Source: VRUE01 sp963819755
Lineage (GTDB): Bacteria > Actinomycetota > Thermoleophilia > Solirubrobacterales > 70-9
Assembly: GCA_963819755.1 (NCBI GenBank)
Contig: CAWFXB010000001.1
Coordinates: 62,001-126,000, forward strand
Direction of reading: 5' to 3'
Length of the DNA: 64,000 nucleotides
Under the pieces are notes generated by a model. It saw only the letters and a program-made list of their open reading frames with translations. It made no database searches and had not been told where the DNA came from. Shown one piece after another: positions 52,814 to 63,383 of the stretch. The position numbers were made by a program, and so were the translations under genes. The first letter of the stretch is position 1. Every line of letters starts with the position of its first letter.

Positions 52814-54678
52814 ATGTGCGGCATCTGCGGAGTGGCCACGGCTGAGCGGGGTGCGGTTGCCGACGTCGATGCGGTCAGGGCGATGAACTCGCGGCTGACG
52901 CACCGCGGGCCGGACAGCGACGGTTTGTTCCACGAAGGCGGGGTCGCGCTGGCGATGCGGCGACTCTCGATCATCGACCTCGAGCACGGCGACCAGCCAA
53001 TCTCGAACGAGGACGGCAGCATCACCGTCGTCCAGAACGGCGAGATCTACAACTACCGCGAGCTGCGCGGCGAGTTGGAGCGACGCGGCCACCGCTTCGC
53101 GACGCACTCGGACACCGAGGTCCTGGTCCATCTCTACGAGGAGCACGGCGACGGCTTCGTCGAGCGCCTACGGGGGATGTTCGCGATCGCGCTCTGGGAC
53201 TCGCGCCGGCACCGCCTCCTCTTGGCCCGCGACCGTTTCGGGATCAAGCCGCTCTACTACCGGCTTGCCGGGGGCGTCCTGTCGTTTGCCTCCGAGCTGA
53301 AGGCGATGCTGGAGCAGCCAGGCTTCTCGCGCCAGATAGATCCCCAGGCCGTCGCCGCCTACCTCGCTTTCAACTCGATCCCGGCGCCGCTGACGATCTT
53401 CTCCGAGGCACGCAAGCTCCCTGCCGGAACCCTGCTCGCCTGGCATGACGGGGAGGTCGAGCAGACGCGGTACGCGCGCCCCGAGCCCGTCCCGGCTGCT
53501 CAGACCAGGCGCCGTCCAGAGGGGGAGCTGGCGGACGAGCTGCGCGAGACCCTGCGCGACTCGATCCGGGCACACCTCGTCGCCGACGTCCCGGTCGGCG
53601 TGCTGCTCTCCGGCGGGGTCGACTCGGCCGGGATCGTCGCCCTCGCCGCCGGCGAGCAGGCCGGCCCGGTGAAGACCTTCTCGGTCGGCTTCGAGGAGGC
53701 GAGCTTCGACGAGCTCGACCGGGCGCGGCTGGTCGCCAGCCGCTACGGGACCGACCACCACGAGATCGTCCTGCGGCCCGACGCGGTCGAGCTCTTCCCA
53801 AAGCTGGTCGAGGCCTTCGACGAGCCCTTTGGCGACTCCTCGGCCCTGCCGACCTATCTGGTCTCCGAGCTGGCCGCCGGCGAGGTCAAGGTCGCTCTCT
53901 CGGGAGAGGGGGGGACGAGCTCTTCGGCGGCTACTACACCTACGTCGCCGACCTGCTCGCGCCGCGGGCCGGCCGTCTCGCCGCCCTTGCCGCGCCGCTC
54001 GCCGAGATGCTGCCCAGCTCCAATGCCAAGGTCAGCCTCGACTACAAAGCGAAGCGCTTCGCGCGGGGCGCGGGGCTGCCGCCGCTGGAGCGCCACCACG
54101 CCTGGAAGGAGATCTTCTCCCGACAGCTTCAGGCCTCGCTGCTGGGCGATCGCGATCCGGATTGGGACCCGGTCGACGTCTACCGCGAGCGCTACGCCGA
54201 GACCGCCGGCGCGGAACCGCTCGCCCGCCTGCAGGACGTCGACCTCGGCATCTACCTGGTCGACGACCTGCTGGTCAAGACCGACCGCTCGAGCATGGCG
54301 CACTCGCTGGAGCTGCGCGTCCCCTTCCTCGACAACGAGGTCGCGACGATGGCGCTCGGCCTGGCGACGCCGCTCAAGGTGCGCGGCCTGGCCAAGAAGC
54401 GGCTGCTGCGGCAGGCCCTGGCGCCGCTGCTGCCGAAGGAGGTCCTGCGCGGGCCCAAGCAGGGGTTCTCGATCCCGGTGGCCGCCTGGCTACGCGGGCC
54501 GCTACAGGGATTCGCGCGTGAAGTGCTCTCGGCCGAGTCGGTCTCGCGGCAGGGTTGGCTCGACCCCGCAACCGTCACCGCGCTGCTCGACCGCCACTGC
54601 GCCGGCCGTGAGGACCTCAGCCGCCAGCTCTGGGGATTGATCGCCTTCACGCTCTGGTTCGACAGGTACGCCACCTAG
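52814..54678 (+). CDS. asnB: Asparagine synthetase (glutamine-hydrolysing), interrupted by one frameshift
   Basis: About 621 residues form an AsnB-type enzyme: Cys2 of MCGICGVA is the glutaminase nucleophile, with THRGPDSDG and QNGEIYNYREL following. The synthetase domain has the P-loop LLSGGVDSAGIVAL and SSMAHSLELRVPFLDN. At the second conserved loop (VALSGEGGDELFGGY) the frame breaks: the G run at 53908-53914 has seven G where eight are needed. The rest is intact to the TAG at 54678. In glycan clusters, AsnB-like enzymes amidate surface sugars or peptides; free asparagine synthesis is equally possible. Confidence 0.87.
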
Positions 54679-54681
54679 TCT
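54676..54681 (+). promoter_or_regulatory. Candidate leaderless -10 element for wecA
   Basis: TAGTCT begins at the asnB stop codon and ends 7 nt before the wecA ATG. No ribosome-binding site is present. Confidence 0.45.
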
Positions 54682-54688
54682 GGACTCG

Positions 54689-55945
54689 ATGCCAGCCAGC
54701 GTCGAAGCCCTCCTCGCCTTCCTCGTCGCGGGGATCTTGACCCTGCTTCTCGTGCCGCTGACGATCCGGCTCGCCCGCCGCACTGGCGCGATCGACCGGC
54801 CGGGACCGCGCTCGCTGCACGAGGTGCCGACGCCGAAACTGGGTGGCCTGGCGATCTTCGCCGGGGTCCTGGTCTCCGCCCTGATCTGGCTTCCATGGGA
54901 CGCCGAGACGCGAGCGATCCTCGCCGGCGCGGCGGCGATCACCGCGATCGGCGTCCTCGACGACATCTACGACCTCGGCGCGGCGACCAAGCTGCTCGGC
55001 CAGACGGCCGCCGTCGTGATCCCGGTCACGGCCGGCGTCACGGTCGAAAGCTTCACCTTCCCCTTCCTCGGCCAGCTCAACCCTGGATCGGTCGACCTGC
55101 TCAGCCTGCCCGGCGGCGGCACGATCTCGCTCGGCGACGTCGGCACCGTGATCGGCATCGTCGCCGTGATCAACGTGATCAACCTGATCGACGGCGTCGA
55201 CGGTCTCGCCGCCGGAGTCTGCGTCATCTCCGGCCTCGCGCTCGCCGTGATCGCCCTCTCGCTGGAGCGCAACGCCGCCGGCATCCTCGCCGCGCTCACC
55301 GCCGGCGCCTCGCTCGGCTTCCTCCGCCACGGCTTCCCGCCCGCGAAGACCTTCATGGGGGACACCGGGTCCAACCTGCTCGGCTTCCTGCTCGGCGTCG
55401 TCGCCGTGCAGGGCGCGTTGAAGACCAACGCCGTGATTGCGTTGTTCCTGCCGTTGATCATCCTCACCGTGCCGATCCTCGATACCGGCTTCGTCGTCGC
55501 CAAGCGGCTCAAATACCGCCGCCCGATCTACCGCGCGGACCGCTGGCACTTCCACCACCGCATGGCCGACATCGGCTTCTCGCAGCGGCGCACGCTCGCC
55601 TACCTCTACGGCTGGACCTTCGTCATGGCGATCGTCGCCCTTGCCCTGCGCTTCGTCCCCTACAGCGACAACCACGGCCACTTCAACGTCGCCTGGACCG
55701 CTGTGATGGCCGCCTTTGGCCTGCTCGCCCTGGGAGCGAGCGTCTACCTGGTCGAGGTGCTCGAGATCCTCAACCTGCGCAACATGCGGCTGCGCCAGCT
55801 CGTCAGCGTGCGCCGCGACGCCGGCCGCCCCGTGCCGCCTGCCGAGCAGGTCGACCTCGCCGTTGCCCGCGAGCTGGAGACCGGCAACTTCCCCGCAATC
55901 GACCCGGAGACGGGCGAGTTCGAGGCGGTCGAACCAGACCGCTAA
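54689..55945 (+). CDS. wecA: UDP-GlcNAc (or hexose) undecaprenyl-phosphate glycosyl-1-phosphate transferase
   Basis: The 418-residue, roughly 11-helix polyprenyl-phosphate transferase of the WecA/MraY family has DEVPTPKLGGLAIF-like start (HEVPTPKLGGLA), the Asp pair in GVLDDIYDLG, NLIDGVDGLAAG, the MGDTGSNLLGF loop and DRWHFHHRM. It links a sugar phosphate to undecaprenyl phosphate to begin cell-wall linkage or teichuronic/arabinogalactan-type polymers. Its place before the ATP synthase operon is conserved in actinobacteria. The acidic C-terminal tail is cytoplasmic. Confidence 0.92.
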   Translation: MPASVEALLAFLVAGILTLLLVPLTIRLARRTGAIDRPGPRSLHEVPTPKLGGLAIFAGVLVSALIWLPWDAETRAILAGAAAITAIGVLDDIYDLGAATKLLGQTAAVVIPVTAGVTVESFTFPFLGQLNPGSVDLLSLPGGGTISLGDVGTVIGIVAVINVINLIDGVDGLAAGVCVISGLALAVIALSLERNAAGILAALTAGASLGFLRHGFPPAKTFMGDTGSNLLGFLLGVVAVQGALKTNAVIALFLPLIILTVPILDTGFVVAKRLKYRRPIYRADRWHFHHRMADIGFSQRRTLAYLYGWTFVMAIVALALRFVPYSDNHGHFNVAWTAVMAAFGLLALGASVYLVEVLEILNLRNMRLRQLVSVRRDAGRPVPPAEQVDLAVARELETGNFPAIDPETGEFEAVEPDR

Positions 55946-56038
55946 ATGGGCCTTTTCGACTTTGTGCGAGGTTGTGACAAGGGGCACGAACTGGCTCTAG
56001 AAAGCCAATCGTCGGCCCTTTCGGATATAGTCGCTCGT

Positions 56039-56063
56039 CCGCCCGCTCAGATGAGACGGGCGG
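56039..56063 (+). promoter_or_regulatory. Hairpin directly before the ATP synthase operon
   Basis: CCGCCCG and CGGGCGG form a 7-bp stem, extended by CTC/GAG inside, ending 4 nt before the atpI-like ATG. It covers the GGGCGG that could serve as ribosome-binding site, so it may lower translation of the first gene. TATAGT at 56026-56031 just before it could be a -10 box. Confidence 0.45.
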
Positions 56064-56067
56064 TGTT

Positions 56068-56448
56068 ATGTCTCCTCCCAAGCATGTCGATCTCCTGGTG
56101 CTAGCCGCCGCCCTTGCCGTGTTCGTGCTCGGTGGGCTGCCCCTGCTCGGCTACGCCGTGGCCGCCGGGGCCTGGCTCGCGCAGCGGGGAATCCAGGTGC
56201 TCTCCGCCCGCCGCGTCAGCAGCGAGCTGGCCAAGGGAAATCGACAGAAGGCGATGGGTACGGTCGCGGCTACGGGCCTGGCGCGGGTCTGGCTGATGGT
56301 GACCGCCGTTCTCCTGGTCGGTATCGCCGAGCGCGAAGCCGGTCTCTCGGCCGCGCTGCTGCTGCTCGCCCTCTTCACCATCTCCTTCGCCGCGCAAGGC
56401 CTCGTCTACCTGCTCGAGCCCGAAGCGCGGGAGATCAAGGCCCCGTGA
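56068..56448 (+). CDS. AtpI-like membrane protein
   Basis: The 126-residue protein has four hydrophobic helices in two pairs, about residues 9-37 and about 70-115, separated by a basic loop. Weak sequence similarity but exact position and topology match AtpI, the ATP synthase subunit I that helps assemble the c-ring. Its end overlaps the atpB start by 4 nt. Confidence 0.7.
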   Translation: MSPPKHVDLLVLAAALAVFVLGGLPLLGYAVAAGAWLAQRGIQVLSARRVSSELAKGNRQKAMGTVAATGLARVWLMVTAVLLVGIAEREAGLSAALLLLALFTISFAAQGLVYLLEPEAREIKAP

Positions 56449-57353
56449 AGACCCGCAGCAAAGTCCTGATCGGCCTCGGCGGCTATCTCGCGCTGGCGAT
56501 CGCGATGCTGCTGATCTTCGGCAACTCCGGCAAGAACGAAGAGTTCAAGCCCCAGAACGAGTTCAAACTCGAAGAATGGGTGCCGATCCACCTCGGCAGC
56601 CTCGATCTCAGCATCAACAAGGCGGTCCTCTATCTCGTCCTCGCCAGCGCCCTGACGATCTTCGCGATGACCTGGATCTCGCGCCGCATGGCGCAGAAGC
56701 CCAACCGCGTCCAGACCGCGGTCGAGCTCGCCTACGACCTGACCAAGAACAACATCACCGGCGGCAACATGGACAACAAGACCGCGATCCGCTGGTTCCC
56801 CTTCCTCGGCGCCCTCTTCTTTTTCATCTGGTTCTCGAACATGATCGGCTTCATCCCGCTGCCGATCAACACCGAGCACACCGTCAACGTCTTCGGGCTG
56901 GAAATCCCGGCCTTCGCGATCTACGCGGCGACCGCGAACATCTCGATCCCGCTCGTCCTCACGCTGGTGGTCTGGATCTCCTACCACGTCGAAGGGATCC
57001 GCTCCAAGGGCTTCTTCGCCTACTTCGCCAGCTGGCTCCCCCCGGGCCTGGAGGAAATGAGCCCGTTCGGCAAGGCGGCGATCTTCCTGATCGAGGTGAT
57101 CTCGCACTTCGTGCGGCTGATCTCGCTCTCCGTGCGTCTCTTCGCCAACATCCTCGCCGGCCATCTGTTGCTGCTCTTCATGGGGGGCGGGCTCGCCGTG
57201 CTGCTCGGGATCGCCGCGCTCGGCACCCTCACCTTCCCGCTCGCCTTCGCCTTCTTCATCTTCGAGGTCGGCCTCGTCGCCACCTTGCAGGCGTTTATCT
57301 TCTCGACCCTCACCGCGATCTACATCGGCGGAGCGACCTCCGCAAGCCACTAG
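56445..57353 (+). CDS. atpB: ATP synthase subunit a
   Basis: The 302-residue membrane subunit forms the proton half-channels. Its conserved Arg lies in the HFVRLISLSVRLFANILAGH helix (near residue 225-240), and FPLAFAFFIFEVGLVATLQAFIFSTLTAIYI marks the last helices. GTG is the start, overlapping the atpI-like gene. It opens a complete eight-gene F1Fo operon in the usual order. Confidence 0.96.
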   Translation: MKTRSKVLIGLGGYLALAIAMLLIFGNSGKNEEFKPQNEFKLEEWVPIHLGSLDLSINKAVLYLVLASALTIFAMTWISRRMAQKPNRVQTAVELAYDLTKNNITGGNMDNKTAIRWFPFLGALFFFIWFSNMIGFIPLPINTEHTVNVFGLEIPAFAIYAATANISIPLVLTLVVWISYHVEGIRSKGFFAYFASWLPPGLEEMSPFGKAAIFLIEVISHFVRLISLSVRLFANILAGHLLLLFMGGGLAVLLGIAALGTLTFPLAFAFFIFEVGLVATLQAFIFSTLTAIYIGGATSASH

Positions 57354-57375
57354 ACAAAGGAGCACTGTTCTCACT

Positions 57376-57645
57376 ATGGATCTGTCCCCCGTCGCCGCCG
57401 CGGTCACCGATGAAGGTGTCAAAAGCGCCGGCAAAGCGATCGCCCTCGGCGTAGGAGCCGGCCTCGGCTCGATCGGCGCCGGCATCGGCGTCGGCTTCAT
57501 CTTCGGCAAGGAGATCGAGTCGGTAGCCCGCCAGCCCGAGATGAAAAGCGAGCTCGAAAGCATCCGCTGGCTCGGCTTCGCGCTGACCGAGGCGGTCGCC
57601 TTCTACACCTTCATCTTCGGCCTCATCGCCTTCTTCCTCTCCTAA
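57376..57645 (+). CDS. atpE: ATP synthase subunit c
   Basis: The 89-residue hairpin protein of the rotor ring has a Gly-rich first helix (GVGAGLGSIGAGIGVGF), the polar loop RQPEM and the proton-carrying Glu in FALTEAVAFYTF (near residue 71). The N terminus has about 20 extra residues before the first helix. The lack of a Gln and Ser sodium ligand pattern suggests proton coupling. Confidence 0.95.
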   Translation: MDLSPVAAAVTDEGVKSAGKAIALGVGAGLGSIGAGIGVGFIFGKEIESVARQPEMKSELESIRWLGFALTEAVAFYTFIFGLIAFFLS

Positions 57646-57648
57646 GGG

Positions 57649-58227
57649 ATGGGGGTTCTCGGCTACATATCCGCGCTTCCGCTCGCTGCTGACAGCGGCA
57701 GCGAATCGGGCGGCAGCTTCCTCGTCTCGCCGGGCCTCGGCCTGATGATCTGGACGCTGGTCCTCTTTCTCTTCACGATGTGGGTGCTGAGCAAGATCGC
57801 CTTCCCGAAGATCCAGGAGGCGCTCGACAAGAGGGCCAAAACGATCGCCGAGTCGATCGACGCGGCCGAACGGCAGCGGCGCGAATCCGACGAGCTGCTC
57901 GAGGAGTACCGCGGGCGCCTCGCCGAGGCTCGCGAGCAGGCGGACGACATCATGGCCCGTGCCCGCAAGGCGGCGGAAACCGCCGAAACGGAGGCAACCG
58001 CGGCGGGCAAGGAGAAGCGCGAGGAGCTGGTTGCGGCCGCGACGCGCGACATCGAAGCCGAGACGCGGCGCTCGCTCGAGCAGATCCGCAAGGAGGTCGC
58101 CGACCTGACCGTGCTGGCGACCGAGAAGGTGACCCGCAAGAGCCTCAATACCGAGGACCAGCGCCGCCTGGTCGAGGAGGCGCTCTCAGAAGTCGACTTC
58201 ACCAGCCTCTCGGGGGCGGAGAGCTAG
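57649..58227 (+). CDS. atpF: ATP synthase subunit b
   Basis: The 192-residue peripheral stalk protein has one N-terminal membrane helix (about residues 25-45, GLMIWTLVLFLFTMWVL) and a long charged coiled coil with AxxxAxxE repeats. It is a separate b subunit, not the b-delta fusion of mycobacteria. It starts 3 nt after atpE. Confidence 0.94.
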   Translation: MGVLGYISALPLAADSGSESGGSFLVSPGLGLMIWTLVLFLFTMWVLSKIAFPKIQEALDKRAKTIAESIDAAERQRRESDELLEEYRGRLAEAREQADDIMARARKAAETAETEATAAGKEKREELVAAATRDIEAETRRSLEQIRKEVADLTVLATEKVTRKSLNTEDQRRLVEEALSEVDFTSLSGAES

Positions 58228-58229
58228 AG

Positions 58230-58763
58230 ATGCAGGACGCAGCTCGCGTATATGCCGAGGCGCTCTTCGACGTCGCGAAGGAGAAGGGAAAGCTCGACGC
58301 GATCGGCACCGGCCTGGCCCAGTTCGCCGATGCCGTCGAAGGCAACCGTGAGCTGCAGGTCTTCTTCTTCAGCCCCCACTTCGCCTCGGCCGAGAAGGTC
58401 GAGGGGCTCGGCCGGGCGCTCAGTGGCGCCGATCCGGAGCTGGTCAACTTCCTCGAGCTGCTGATCGAGAAGGGGCGGATGACGGAGATCTTCCGCATGC
58501 GCCGCGAGTTCGAGGAGATGTGGAAGAAGGAGAACAAGCGGATCGACGTGACCGTGACCAGCGCGGTCGAGCTGGACCCGGCCGTGGTGGCCAAAGTCGG
58601 CGAGGAGATCGAGCGGCAGACCGGACAGACGGTCGAGCTGGCAAGCCGGGTCGACGGCGAGATCCTCGGTGGCATCGTCCTGCAGGTCGGGAACATGGTG
58701 CTCGACGCGAGCATCCGCAGTCGCCTGGAGAAACTTCGAAAGAGCGTCGCCCAAGCGGCGTAA
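58230..58763 (+). CDS. atpH: ATP synthase subunit delta
   Basis: The 177-residue OSCP/delta protein begins with ARVYAEALFDVAKEKGK (the family's N-terminal helical domain) and ends with the typical VDGEILGGIVLQVGNMVLDASIRSRLEKL. It joins subunit b to the top of F1. The ATG is 2 nt after the atpF stop; an upstream extension of the frame is a shadow of atpF. Confidence 0.95.
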   Translation: MQDAARVYAEALFDVAKEKGKLDAIGTGLAQFADAVEGNRELQVFFFSPHFASAEKVEGLGRALSGADPELVNFLELLIEKGRMTEIFRMRREFEEMWKKENKRIDVTVTSAVELDPAVVAKVGEEIERQTGQTVELASRVDGEILGGIVLQVGNMVLDASIRSRLEKLRKSVAQAA

Positions 58764-58782
58764 GGAGGCATAGAGCACCCCA

Positions 58783-60423
<1,641 letters not shown>

Positions 60424-60442
60424 CGGCGGTCGCACTCAGCCC

Positions 60443-61363
60443 ATGGCCTCCCAGAAGGACGTCAAGAGCCGCATCGCCTCGATCAAGAACATCAACAAGA
60501 TCACGCGGGCGATGGAGATGGTGGCCGCGGCGCGGCTGCGCCGGGCCGAGCAGCGGATCGCGCAGCTGCGGCCCTACGCGCAGGGCATGCGCAAGCTGAC
60601 CCGCCGCGCCGCCGAGCAGGCGGGTGGGGTCCCGCGCGTGCCGGTGCTGACCGAGCGCGAGGACGTGAAGCACGTCGGCATCGTCCTGGTCACGGGCGAT
60701 CGCGGCCTTGCCGGCGCCTTCAACTCGAACGTGATCCGCGACGGCCTGCGCCTGCGCGACGAGTGGCGGGAGAAGGGGGCCGAGACGGGCTTCTCCGCGG
60801 TCGGCCGCAAGGGTGTCTCCGCGCTGACCTTCCGCAAGCAGGACGTGCGCACCTCCTACGTCGGCTTCACCGACCGGCCCGGCTTTGCCAACGCGCGGGA
60901 GATCGGCGAGGAGCTGACCGCCCGCTACGTCGACGAGGAGCTGGACCGGGTCGAGCTCGTCTACAACCGCTACGTCTCGCCGCTCACCCAGCACGTCTGG
61001 CGGCAGACGCTGCTGCCTCTGCAGCAGGCCGACGTGATCGGTTCCGGCGCCGACGAGGAGGAAGAGGAGACCGAGGAGACCGAGATCGAGAAGGCCCACA
61101 GCAGGGCGTTGTGGGAGTACGAGCCCGACGCCGAAGAGCTGCTGGCGCAGCTCATCCCGGAGTACGTGAACATCTCGGTCTACCGGGCGCTGCTCGAGTC
61201 GGCTGCCTCCGAGCTGGGGGCGAGGATGACGGCGATGCGCAACGCGGCGGAGAACGCCGAGACGATGATGGACGACCTCACCCTGGAGATGAACCGTGCC
61301 AGGCAGGCGGAGATCACCCAGGAGATCCTCGAGGTAGTCGCCGGCGCCGAGGCGCTCGGCTAA
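60443..61363 (+). CDS. atpG: ATP synthase subunit gamma
   Basis: The 306-residue central shaft subunit has the N-terminal RIASIKNINKITRAMEMVAAA coiled-coil helix, VTGDRGLAGAFNSNV and the C-terminal MTAMRNAAENAETMMDDL. An acidic insertion (ADEEEEETEETEIEKAHS, about residues 210-227) is unusual for the family, though actinobacterial gammas also carry loop insertions. It starts at ATG 60443, 19 nt after atpA. Confidence 0.95.
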   Translation: MASQKDVKSRIASIKNINKITRAMEMVAAARLRRAEQRIAQLRPYAQGMRKLTRRAAEQAGGVPRVPVLTEREDVKHVGIVLVTGDRGLAGAFNSNVIRDGLRLRDEWREKGAETGFSAVGRKGVSALTFRKQDVRTSYVGFTDRPGFANAREIGEELTARYVDEELDRVELVYNRYVSPLTQHVWRQTLLPLQQADVIGSGADEEEEETEETEIEKAHSRALWEYEPDAEELLAQLIPEYVNISVYRALLESAASELGARMTAMRNAAENAETMMDDLTLEMNRARQAEITQEILEVVAGAEALG

Positions 61364-61399
61364 CCAAAGCTTCGATTAGAGAGACGAGAAAAGGAACCA

Positions 61400-62827
61400 A
61401 TGGCTGAGAGCAACGGAAGCAACGTAGGGCGAGTCGAGCAGGTGACCGGCGTCGTCGTCGACGCCGTCTTCCCAGAGCAGCTGCCGGGGATCTACTCGGC
61501 GGTCAAGATCGAGATGGCCGGCGACGAGGATCGCGAGGCGACCGAGCTGGTCTGCGAGGTCCAGCAGCACCTCGGCGACGACCGCGTCCGCACCGTGGCG
61601 ATGGACGCCACCGACGGCCTTCAGCGCGGCGACAAGGTGATCGACACCGGCGGTCCGATCTCGGTCCCGGTCGGCGATGTGACCCTCGGCCGCATCTTCA
61701 ACCTGCTCGGCGAGCCGATCGACAACGGCGAGCCGATCGAGGCGGGGGAGCGCTGGCCGATCCACCGCTCGGCGCCCCAGGCCTCCGACCTCGCCCCGAC
61801 CCAGGAGATCCTCGAGACCGGGATCAAGGTGATCGACCTGCTCGCCCCCTACGCCAAGGGCGGCAAGGTCGGGCTCTTCGGCGGTGCCGGCGTCGGCAAG
61901 ACCGTTTTGATCCAGGAGCTGATCCGCTCGATCGCCGAGGAGCACGAGGGCCTCTCCGCCTTCTGCGGCGTCGGCGAGCGCTCGCGCGAGGGCAACGACC
62001 TCTGGCTCGAGATGAAAGAGTCGGGCGTGATCGACAAAACGATGCTCGTCTTCGGTCAGATGAACGAGCCCCCGGGTGCCCGCCTGCGCGTCGCCCTCTC
62101 CGGCCTGACCATGGCCGAGTACTACCGCGAGCAGGGCGGGCAGGACGTCCTTCTCTTCATCGACAACATCTTCCGCTTCGTCCAGGCGGGCTCGGAGGTC
62201 TCGGCGCTGCTCGGCCGGATGCCCTCAGCGGTCGGCTACCAGCCGACGCTGGAGACCGAGATGGGCGAACTGCAGGAGCGGATCACCTCGACCGAGCGCG
62301 GCTCGGTCACCTCGGTGCAGGCGGTCTACGTTCCCGCGGACGACTTCACCGACCCGGCTCCGGCGTCGGTCTTCGCCCACCTCAACGCGACCACGGCGCT
62401 CTCGCGGTCGATCTCCGAGAAAGGGATCTACCCGGCCGTCGACCCGCTCGACTCGAGCTCGACGATCCTCAAGCCCGACGTCGTCGGCGAGGACCACTAC
62501 CGCACCGCGACCGAGGTCCAGGAGGTGCTGCAGCGCTACAAGGAGCTGCAGGACATCATCGCAATCCTCGGCATCGACGAGCTCTCCGACGAGGACAAGC
62601 AGACGGTCTCGCGGGCGCGCAAGATCGAGCGCTTCCTCTCGCAGCCGTTCTTCGTCGCCGAACAGTTCACCGGTCGCGCCGGCGAGTTCGTGCCGGTCGC
62701 CGAGACGGTGCGCGGCTTCCGCGAGATCCTCGATGGCGAGCACGACGACCTCCCCGAGGGCGCCTTCTACATGCAGGGCTCGATCGACCAGGTCACCGAG
62801 AACGCCTCCTCCGCGGCGGCGGCGTAG
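61400..62827 (+). CDS. atpD: ATP synthase subunit beta
   Basis: The 475-residue catalytic subunit has the P-loop GGAGVGKTVLIQEL (near residue 159), catalytic Glu in CGVGERSREGNDLW, ALSGLTMAEYYRE and DPAPASVFAHLNATT. It is full length. An AAAAGGAACC ribosome-binding site precedes the ATG. Confidence 0.98.
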   Translation: MAESNGSNVGRVEQVTGVVVDAVFPEQLPGIYSAVKIEMAGDEDREATELVCEVQQHLGDDRVRTVAMDATDGLQRGDKVIDTGGPISVPVGDVTLGRIFNLLGEPIDNGEPIEAGERWPIHRSAPQASDLAPTQEILETGIKVIDLLAPYAKGGKVGLFGGAGVGKTVLIQELIRSIAEEHEGLSAFCGVGERSREGNDLWLEMKESGVIDKTMLVFGQMNEPPGARLRVALSGLTMAEYYREQGGQDVLLFIDNIFRFVQAGSEVSALLGRMPSAVGYQPTLETEMGELQERITSTERGSVTSVQAVYVPADDFTDPAPASVFAHLNATTALSRSISEKGIYPAVDPLDSSSTILKPDVVGEDHYRTATEVQEVLQRYKELQDIIAILGIDELSDEDKQTVSRARKIERFLSQPFFVAEQFTGRAGEFVPVAETVRGFREILDGEHDDLPEGAFYMQGSIDQVTENASSAAAA

Positions 62828-62836
62828 GGATACAGC

Positions 62837-63250
62837 TTGGCAGGCGAGGACAAATTCGAGGTCGAGATCCTCACCCCGGAGGGCGAGGTCTTCAACGGCG
62901 AGGTGAGCCAGGTCTCGACCCGCACCGCCGGGGGCGAAATCGGCATCCTCGCCAACCACGCGCCGCTGCTGGCGGCGCTGAAGCCGACCGAGCTGCGGCT
63001 CTTCGAGGGCGACGGCGAGCCGCGCCGTTACGCCCAGGCGCACGGCTGGCTGCAGGTTTTCGGCAATCACGCCCGTCTGCTGGTAGAGGAGGCGATCGCC
63101 CCAGAGGATCTCGATGCCGGCACGCTCAAAGAGCAGCTCGCCGACGCCGAACAGCGATTCTCCGAGGCGGAGGACAAGAGTGGGGCGCAGACCCGGGCGC
63201 AGAAGGATCGGGATCGAGCCGAAGCGTTCCTTGCGATCGCCCAGGGGTGA
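62837..63250 (+). CDS. atpC: ATP synthase subunit epsilon
   Basis: The 137-residue subunit has the N-terminal beta-sandwich (FEVEILTPEGEVFNGEVSQV, GGEIGILANHAPLLAAL) and a C-terminal helical part able to brake hydrolysis. TTG is the start, 9 nt after atpD. The stop codon itself lies in the 5' arm of hairpin element copy 3. Confidence 0.93.
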   Translation: MAGEDKFEVEILTPEGEVFNGEVSQVSTRTAGGEIGILANHAPLLAALKPTELRLFEGDGEPRRYAQAHGWLQVFGNHARLLVEEAIAPEDLDAGTLKEQLADAEQRFSEAEDKSGAQTRAQKDRDRAEAFLAIAQG

Positions 63251-63359
63251 AGGCCAGTCGGGTGACCCTCCCCCGGAGGCCGTTGCGCAGCTGGTCGCCT
63301 GCCTGGGTTCGATTTGCCCGTCCCGAAGCCTCCGTGGGAGGGTCACCCGACTGGCCTTC
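63249..63359 (+). repeat. Hairpin element with conserved 47-nt tRNA-like core, copy 3
   Basis: The 24-bp arms (63249-63272 and 63336-63359) are perfectly complementary. GGAGGC/GCCTCC forms the inner stem, and the 47-nt core (63281-63327) reads CGTTGCGCAGCTGGTC with CTGGGTTCGATTTGCC. The first two arm bases belong to the atpC stop codon. It probably ends the ATP synthase transcript; the next gene begins 24 nt after it. Confidence 0.87.
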
Positions 63360-63383
63360 GCGCGCAGGCGGTAGAACGTCTGT

